Assembly (NCBI GenBank): GCA_032718565.1
Contig: JAVGVS010000020.1
Location: 155,001 to 219,000, forward strand
Length of the DNA stretch: 64,000 nt
Direction: 5' to 3'
From: Distichodus sexfasciatus
Taxonomy: Eukaryota; Chordata; Actinopteri; Characiformes; Distichodontidae
The notes under the pieces were generated by a model. The model searched no databases and was not told the DNA's origin. It was given only the letters and a program-made list of their open reading frames with translations. Position 1 is the first letter of the stretch. Each line of letters starts with the position of its first letter. A program made the position numbers and the translations under genes. Positions 57,391 through 64,000 of this stretch are shown piece after piece.

Positions 57391-57715
57391 TATATTCTCT
57401 GGTTCTTTCGTTCTCCACTTCTCCTGCTTGCTCTTTCTCACATTTCATTCTCTCTCTAACAGGTGTGACGTAGGTATTTTCAGCTTGCAGAGGGATGGAG
57501 GGATTGACATGCAGCAGCTGGAGGTGAGGTTGTTGCTGAGACGAGTGGAGCGAGGGAGCGAGGAAACGGTGCAGGGTGGCTGGAGAACGAGTGTGGGAGT
57601 CCATTAATCATTCCCAAAGATCAAGGAGCGAGAGAGAGAGAGAGAGAGGTGCTCCCATATATTAGATATAGCCAGGGACAAAACCCAGCACAAGTAATAT
57701 TGGGGGAAAGAGTGT
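57391..57715. other. Non-repetitive spacer
   Basis: Mostly unique, with a GA run at 57632-57648. The short frame at 57326-57607 is not supported as a gene. Confidence 0.4.
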
Positions 57716-57718
57716 GCA

Positions 57719-57842
57719 TGCATGCACGCACACACACGCACACACACACACACGCGCACACACACACACACACGCGCACACACGTGCACACACACACACA
57801 CACGCGCACACGCACACGCACACGCACACACACACACACACC
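57719..57842. repeat. (CA)n/(CG)n alternating array, 124 bp
   Basis: CA steps with CG and CGCG steps at intervals, almost strictly alternating purine and pyrimidine. Open frames in all directions (poly-TH, poly-VC) are artefacts. Confidence 0.95.
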
Positions 57843-58279
57843 CAGTGTCACATGTATTAACCACAAATTGGCCCCACAGTCTTAAAAGATTTTTCTGTCA
57901 TCATGGGGACCATAAGTTGGATCCACCAAAAGCAGTTTAGGTCAGAAACACACAAACCCTCACAGCCAGACACAGCAGCTTACACACAGAAGCACGTACT
58001 TTACGTTCATAATCACATTCAATCTTTCTGACCACAGGCTGTTGAGCTTATTGTGTTCTATTGATTTTACCGTGTTTTTGCATGCCTGATCCATATGTGG
58101 CATGATGCTCGTCTGTCCCCTGCTAATAGATTCCAGTTGATCAATTATTTTCATGTCAGACCAAACTAATTAGATGCCTAGCAACCGTAACCATAACCAT
58201 GACAATCAGAACATAGACTACAGTCCAGACTCTTTCTGGCTTGTACTGGATTAAGACCATCTAGCTGAACTGTTTAATG
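57843..58279. other. Non-repetitive intron
   Basis: Nothing recognised. Confidence 0.45.
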
Positions 58280-58284
58280 ATGGA

Positions 58285-59092
58285 AACAGAAGGAGCAGAG
58301 AGAGAGAAATGAGCATACAGGACAACAAATAGAGAGAAAAAAAAAAAAGAGAGAAGGAGGGAGAAGTGGAGAACAGACAGAATATATGGAGGAGAGAGAA
58401 GAAAAAAAATGGATGAGAGAAGAAGAAGAAGAAGAAGAAGAAGAAGAAGAAGAAGAAGAAAAAGAAGAGGGAGGACAGAGTTGTGGGAGAAGAGGTAGAG
58501 AGAGAGAAGAGAGGGATGAGTGAAAAAGACAGAAGAGATGCAGCAGAAGTAGGGAGAGGAGAAAAGATGGTGAAGAGACGGAGGAGAGCGCAGAAGAGGG
58601 TGGGGGAGCTGTGAGAAAAGAGTCAGAGAGAGATGAAAGGGATGAGGAGGAAAAGACAGAAGAGAAGGAGGAGAGAGGAGAAAAAGATGGACAAGAAGAT
58701 AGGGGAGGAGGGGGAAAAAAATACAGCGAGAACTGGAGATAATAGAGATAGAGAGGGGAGAGGAAGAGAAAATGGAGAATAGAGAGAGGAGATAGAGAAG
58801 AAAGAGTGATGAGAGACAGAATGTAATAGTTATAGGAAACCAGAAAAAAAAGAAAACAGAAGTGAGAGAAGAAAGAGAGAGGGGAGAGAAATGAGGGATG
58901 AAGCAGGGGAAAAGAGAGAGAGAGAGAGAGAGATGAGAGGGGAATGAAAGGGGAAGGATAGTTTTAAGTTACAGGGAATATGGAAAGGAAAGAGAAGAGC
59001 GACAGAGAAATGGGGGAGGGGAGAGACAGAATAGATGACGAAGGGAGGAAGGATGAAGGGAGGAGGAGAAGAAAGAGAGGAAGTGGGTTGAT
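58285..59092. repeat. Purine-rich (GA) tract, about 800 bp
   Basis: The plus strand is overwhelmingly A and G, with GAGA, GGAGG and a pure GAA array at 58420-58464. Confidence 0.9.
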
Positions 59093-59235
59093 TGGGAAAA
59101 TATAAATCCTAAGAATGTGTCAAATTTGGATCCAGCTGTTGTATAGTTTAAATGTTATATCAAATTGAGGAGTTTCTCTTATAAAGCTGAACCAAACTCG
59201 AGCTAATAATAAGCCAGAGGCAGGAAGGAGCTGAG

Positions 59236-59267
<32 letters not shown>

Positions 59268-59688
59268 TCGATATACAGCAGTTGGTGAGGTTTATTGAAC
59301 TGACCAATTTAATGAAGATTTGTCTCAATTTGATGAGCATAAACATGATTGTACTGGTTATAATTCAGTTGAAGGAATGTTTTCTAATGTTGCGAAAGTT
59401 AAAAAAAGTTAAGCTCATTTAAATAAAAATATGGCAGCTTGTTTTACTGAGCCATCATTTAAATTAATGTAAAGTTATATCATATAATGAATCGATAATT
59501 ATGAAAGGTGAAATGCACAATCTTCTGCAATTAAAACATTATACAATTAAAGAGAATGCAGAAAATGACAGGAGAATAAGGGTCTGTTTACATGCATGTG
59601 AATATTGTTATAAAACAAAAAATATATACATTTGGTCCTTTTCATTTACACATACTAGAATCCAAGCTTAAAAAATTTACTTAAGGCG
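59093..59688. other. AT-rich intron with a GT array
   Basis: (GT)n at 59236-59266. No gene was recognised. Confidence 0.5.
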
Positions 59689-60011
59689 AAATGGGGGAAG
59701 CTTGAGGGGAGAAGAGAGAAGAGAAATGAAGGACTGGAGTGAAGGGGAGACAGAGAGAGAGAGAGAGGGAGAGAATGAGGAGGATGAAAAGAGAGAGGGA
59801 AGAGAACAGATAAAGAAGGAAGTGAAGCGATAGAGGGAGAAAGGAACGTAAGGAGAATAAGCAGGAAGGAGAGGGAGAACGGAAAGAGGGAGAGACATAG
59901 AAAGGAAGGGAGGGAGAGAGTAGGATAGAGAGTCAACAAAAGTGTTAAGAGAAAAAAGAAGGATTGGAGTAAAGGACAGAGAGAGGGGGAGGAAGAGAGG
60001 GAATGAAGAAG

Positions 60012-60049
<38 letters not shown>
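59689..60049. repeat. Purine-rich tract, about 360 bp
   Basis: Same composition as 58285-59092, ending in a pure GA array at 60018-60047. The 135-aa frame on the minus strand (poly-S/L/P) is an artefact. Confidence 0.88.
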
Positions 60050-60050
<1 letters not shown>

Positions 60051-60744
60051 TGGTCCTACTGGGACTGAGGGAAGAGTAAGACACGTTGAAGTCAGTCAGA
60101 GGGGATTGCGTGTAGAATCATTTCAATCCATCTCTCCTCTCTCTCCATCAAGCATTGATGAACGCTTACATTGAGGATTGATAATGGAGGAGGACAAACG
60201 TGAGAATTCTACCCTTAGGAGAACTAATTACATCTCTGGAACCCCGAGGGCTGCAGCGACTCCACATCCATGCAGGTCACACTCCTCCATTCCTCCATCT
60301 CTCTCTCTCTCCCTCTCTCTCTTTTCCCCCTATACTTATCATGTCTACACATCTACATCTTTTAGGTATCCCATATCAACATCTTCCCAGCTGGTTGACA
60401 GTAAACTATTTAAACTTGATAATTGATCACCTGCAAAGCCAGAATACACCCAGGAAGCATCTGATATGCTACTTTATGTTTTAATCTGATCTGATTTAAG
60501 AAACCCAGCGACTTTTGTAATCACAATGTGTACCAAAGTAAATGAGCTAAATAGAATATCATGTAGGAGTAAAGAGTAGCACTTTTTATTAGTATTATTT
60601 TGAAATAAACGAAGCGTTAATAACGATACCCACTCCAAGAAAAGTTGATACAAACCGAAAGACGAAATAAAAAATACATGTCTATTATTTATATTTTATT
60701 ATAAATAAATTAATACTTAAAGGTCAGATCCTAGTATCACTCTC
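60050..60744. other. Non-repetitive intron
   Basis: A short CT run at 60298-60322. No gene was recognised. Confidence 0.45.
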
Positions 60745-61145
60745 AAAGCATATAAAAAGTAACGAATACAGTAATGTATGACTTTGTTGTAAATAATAAT
60801 AATTTAAGGTATTACTAATACATTATCAGTGATATTATACTTTTTAGTATATATATTTTAGTAACGCATTAAAACGTACTTTTAACATTTTTATAAAATA
60901 AAATCAACATCGCGACCTTTTGCACAAGAGAAAAAATTAAGTGAGTAAAAGTGCTATTTCTACAGACTGTACCTAGCGTTCATTATATAATTACATCGCT
61001 GATGTAAATGAATCTGCAGTGAACTAAATTTTAGCATTTTAGAAAGTCGTTTCTACTACTGCATTTATTTTGGTGAAAGTAATTCAAAAAGTAATGCATG
61101 AGTCGTGCAATTAGTTACAATTCAGATACAGTAATGTAATTTAAA
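60745..61145 (+). mobile_element. Interspersed repeat E, copy 2
   Basis: AACGAATACAGTAATGTATG, GGTATTACTAATACATTATC, TACAGACTGTACC and CTGCAGTGAACTAAATTTTA follow the order of 29033-29290. It ends with GTAATGTAATTTAAATCCC. Confidence 0.5.
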
Positions 61146-61945
61146 TCCCACCATTTTTGAAACATCAGTTAAAAATCTATAATACCAAGCATTTTGGAAG
61201 CACAACTGCGAGGAACAACGATTTATTACACAAATACTAAGTGTAGGCAACCACACTTTAAAACAGTTCAAAGACTTGCTTACCACTTCACTGAATTTCA
61301 TACTCGTGCCTAAAATCTTGGATTCTGTACATCCACTAGTGTTTCAGTGCAGTCCTTGGGGATGGTCAGTTTGTCCCACTTTTTGTTGCGTTGGGTTTCC
61401 TAAAGCACCTGGAGAGCAGTAATCACCATTCCACAGGCCGTGATTACACAGGGTGAGTGTGTGTGTGTGTGTGTGTGTGGCTGGGACAGAATAAACATGC
61501 GGACTCGCTGCCAGGCTCCCCTGAGGAACTAGTAAAGAACTTTCGCTTCAAAAGTAGAACCTTTGCAGAGGCAGAGGGCATTAGAGCGGGTTCAAAGCAT
61601 TTAGATCAGCACAGCTTTCGATTTCTCTCACGCGTCCAAAGTGTAAACAGAGAGTAAACAGGGTCAAACTGCACAAAACAAGCCAGGGAAAAGGATAAAC
61701 AAAAACAAAGGTGGGCTTCTGCACAATGGGCCTAAAGCAGGCCTAAAGAATTCAACTAAAATTTTAAAGAGGTAACTAAAATGATACAGATAAAAGCATT
61801 TCTTCGGCGCATCCAAAACATCCCGAAAGTGAAGTTGTATCTACCGCTGTTATATTTTGAAGTAGCCTAGTAGTGATATTAATGTCCGTGCGTAAACAAC
61901 TAACTGTCAACTAAAATAAAGAACAATACAGTAGTAAATAAGCAA
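61146..61945. other. Non-repetitive intron with a GT array
   Basis: (GT)n at 61455-61478. No gene was recognised. Confidence 0.45.
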
Positions 61946-62003
61946 TGTTTATTATTATTATAATTACTACATATTATTATTATTATTGTTATTATTATTA
62001 TTA

Positions 62004-62034
<31 letters not shown>

Positions 62035-62036
62035 CA
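61946..62036. repeat. Interrupted (ATT)n array
   Basis: ATT units with GTT interruptions. Confidence 0.92.
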
Positions 62037-62867
62037 TCACTCTGAACTGAATGGTACTCTAATAGGCTTATGCAATTAATAATTAACCTCTTTTCAATAA
62101 ATATGTTTTTAATTGCTTAATTTCATAAAAATAAATAAATAAACAATGCACATGATTGGTCTGTGCATTAACTATGTAAATATATTGACTTCCATAACAA
62201 CAAAAAGTAAGAAGGCTTAGAAAATTTGGGTAAAATTATAGTTACTACTGTAAATGCTGAAAAGTTGAACAGTTTGTATTAGAAAGTCTAGTAATATGTC
62301 TGCGTCCATACAGAACAACGCCCTCATGGCTCCTTTAAATCGGCTCGTTAACCTTCGCCATTGGCCTCATTCTGGAGGTGAGAGGATGGGAGGAGGAGGA
62401 GGAGGAGGTACAGCAAGAGGAGGAGCAAGAGACAGTGCACCTGCCATTGTTTTTGGATTAATTAAAGAGCAAGTGGTGAAAAAGAAAAGCACAGAGAAGA
62501 TTTTGAATGAATTTTTGTACAGTCGGGACAACTGACAGTCTGACGTGGAGGATGCATATGTGGAGGAAGAAATTGTAAGGAGAGAGAGAGAGAGAGAACT
62601 ACAGATAAAATAAAAATAAATAAATAAACAAATAGAGAGAGAGATCTACAGATAGATAGACAGACAGACAGACAGATAGACAGATAGACAGATAGATAGA
62701 TAGAATATTCCCTCGTTTCAAAATATGGAGTGAGAAAGGAGAAATAGAGTGATTTTGCAGCAGGGCATCGTGGGATGTCAGGTCCAGATACGCATGAACA
62801 AGCTGAGTCTACTTCTCTCCGTTCATCTCCTTCTGCCTCTCATTTCACACCTCCTTCCCTCTCCCCC

Positions 62868-62900
<33 letters not shown>

Positions 62901-63522
62901 AGCAGGTCATATCTTAGGGCTAAATGCGCTCCATCGGTCAGAGGGCAGTGCTGGAGGTGGTTATGGGTCATTAGAGCAGACTGCTGCCCACTCCTCCCTT
63001 CATCACTCCATCACTCTTCACTCCATGCTTCCAAAGAGGACAATTTATTAATATTTGATCAATAACTAATATTAATACTAGTACTAGGATCTAGTATTAA
63101 TGTTAATTTTTGCGACGAGTACTTGAGTAAGTCGGGATTATTTAGCTTTGTGACTGTACTCCACTACAGCTCTTCACCATGATAAGTGGAACGGAAGCTG
63201 AAAGCCGTTTAGCAGCTACAAACGTTGGCTGTCACTTTTCCGCCTCTGTTTGTTTGTCTGCGTCGAGCCGCGAGAGATGGAGTCGAGCTCAGAGTTTTGG
63301 AGGCAGAAAGGTCATGCCAATAAATCAGCGTGATGTCTCGATCTCCAACACAGAAATACGCCTTGCGATGCCTGGCTTGTCAGACAAGACCTGATGCCGC
63401 TGAGCTCCAAGGTTCTATTGGTGTATTCTAACTGTTAACAGGACGATGAGTCCAGTTTGGTGGAAGATTAATAAATGACATATTACACGCGTACTTTATT
63501 TAACAGAGCCATATGACTTATA
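62037..63522. other. Intron with several short arrays
   Basis: GGA run at 62383-62408, GA at 62579-62596, GATA/GACA at 62645-62702, CT at 62858-62900. The 79-aa frame at 62296-62535 crosses the GGA run and has no recognised domain. Confidence 0.5.
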
Positions 63523-63755
63523 AAGCTGGATTCGACCCCTGGGTCGGCTGTAGGGCCTCTCTGTGTTCATGTGGGTTTCCGCCGGGTGCTCTCCAAAAAG
63601 CATGCAATATAGGTTAATTTGTGAGAGTGTGTGCCCTGCGGTGTGTTGGCGTCTGCCCAGGGTTTGTCCCTGCCTTGTGTCCATAGTTCCCTGGATAGGT
63701 TCCCCCGCCACAACTCCGATGGGATTAAGTGGCTCGGATAATGATTTTTCACATT
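63523..63755 (+). mobile_element. Teleost repeat 3, near-full copy
   Basis: GGATTCGACCCCTGGGTCGG (B-box-like region), CATGTGGGTTTCCGCCGGGT, GCATGCAATATAGGTTAATT, GTGCCCTGCGGTGTGTTGGC and TTAAGTGGCTCGGATAATGA. Confidence 0.82.
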
Positions 63756-63819
63756 CTGCTCTGATCCAGCGTCCTTACCGCCTACAGCTATGGATTTGCC
63801 CACTATTGGATGGGAGAGA

Positions 63820-63867
63820 AAGGTACCTCAGTGGTACCTTTACTGGTTTAGAACTTGAACTGCCGAG
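63820..63867 (-). mobile_element. SINE-1 copy, short piece
   Basis: GGTACCTCAGTGGTACCTTT, ACTGGTTTAGAACTTGAAC. Only about 48 bp remain. Confidence 0.6.
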
Positions 63868-64000
63868 ATACCACATTGCATCCCACGTGATACCACTCAG
63901 CCAATCAAGTCTGTGCATTCCTAGTGATAAACACTGCAACTCTACAGTGCAGACAGAGGAGAGTTAGAGGCCAAACAAATGAATGACAAGACGGTAGAAA

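Noticed and set aside
62296..62535. 79-residue frame with a glycine run
   Set aside because: The glycine run is a GGA microsatellite, and no splice context or recognised domain is present.

Overview
The window looks like intronic DNA of a ray-finned (teleost) fish. It has no dense gene set, it is packed with di-, tri- and tetranucleotide microsatellites, and it carries tRNA-derived SINEs, hAT-like and Tc1-like DNA transposon remnants and non-LTR retrotransposon fragments of the kind common in teleost genomes. An otophysan fish is a guess from repeat style only.

Only one protein-coding exon can be supported. It is a 130-bp minus-strand exon at 14279-14408 with good splice sites that encodes most of the EGF-like domain of neuregulin 3 (nrg3), a ligand of the ErbB4 receptor tyrosine kinase. 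It has no start codon and lies in a frame that an ATG-based ORF scan misses. The rest is therefore best read as nrg3 intron: 14409-64000 is the intron upstream of this exon in the transcript, and 1-14278 is the intron downstream. Both run off the window. No other nrg3 exon was found; the exon expected next (last EGF cysteines and juxtamembrane stalk) was looked for by eye in 1-14278 and not seen.

Layout. 1-4.4 kb: SINE pieces, a TCTA array, an 80-95-bp minisatellite and a long degenerate pyrimidine tract. 4.8-8.9 kb: several SINEs, a duplicated ~270-bp block with a conserved short reading frame, and a 22-bp minisatellite with higher-order structure. 9-14.2 kb: unique sequence, a palindromic hAT-type MITE and a second pair of duplicated blocks. 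14.3 kb: nrg3 exon. 14.5-20 kb: SINEs, a hAT-like element, unique sequence. 20.5-21.8 kb: a broken R2-like LINE between two TA arrays. 22-38 kb: mostly unique intron with SINEs and two transposons nested in SINEs. 39-42.3 kb: AT-rich arrays. 42.4-56 kb: SINEs, a hAT-like element, a Tc1-like end, an antisense LINE fragment and unique stretches. 56.7-60.1 kb: compound microsatellites, a Z-DNA-prone CA/CG run and about 1.2 kb of purine tracts. 60-64 kb: AT-rich intron, short arrays and two SINE pieces.

No new biological system was found. The most interesting items are the exon hidden from ORF calling, two datable nested insertions with near-perfect 8-bp target duplications, the 22-bp array with a 132-bp higher-order period, two intra-intron duplications, and several unique blocks that may be conserved non-coding elements.
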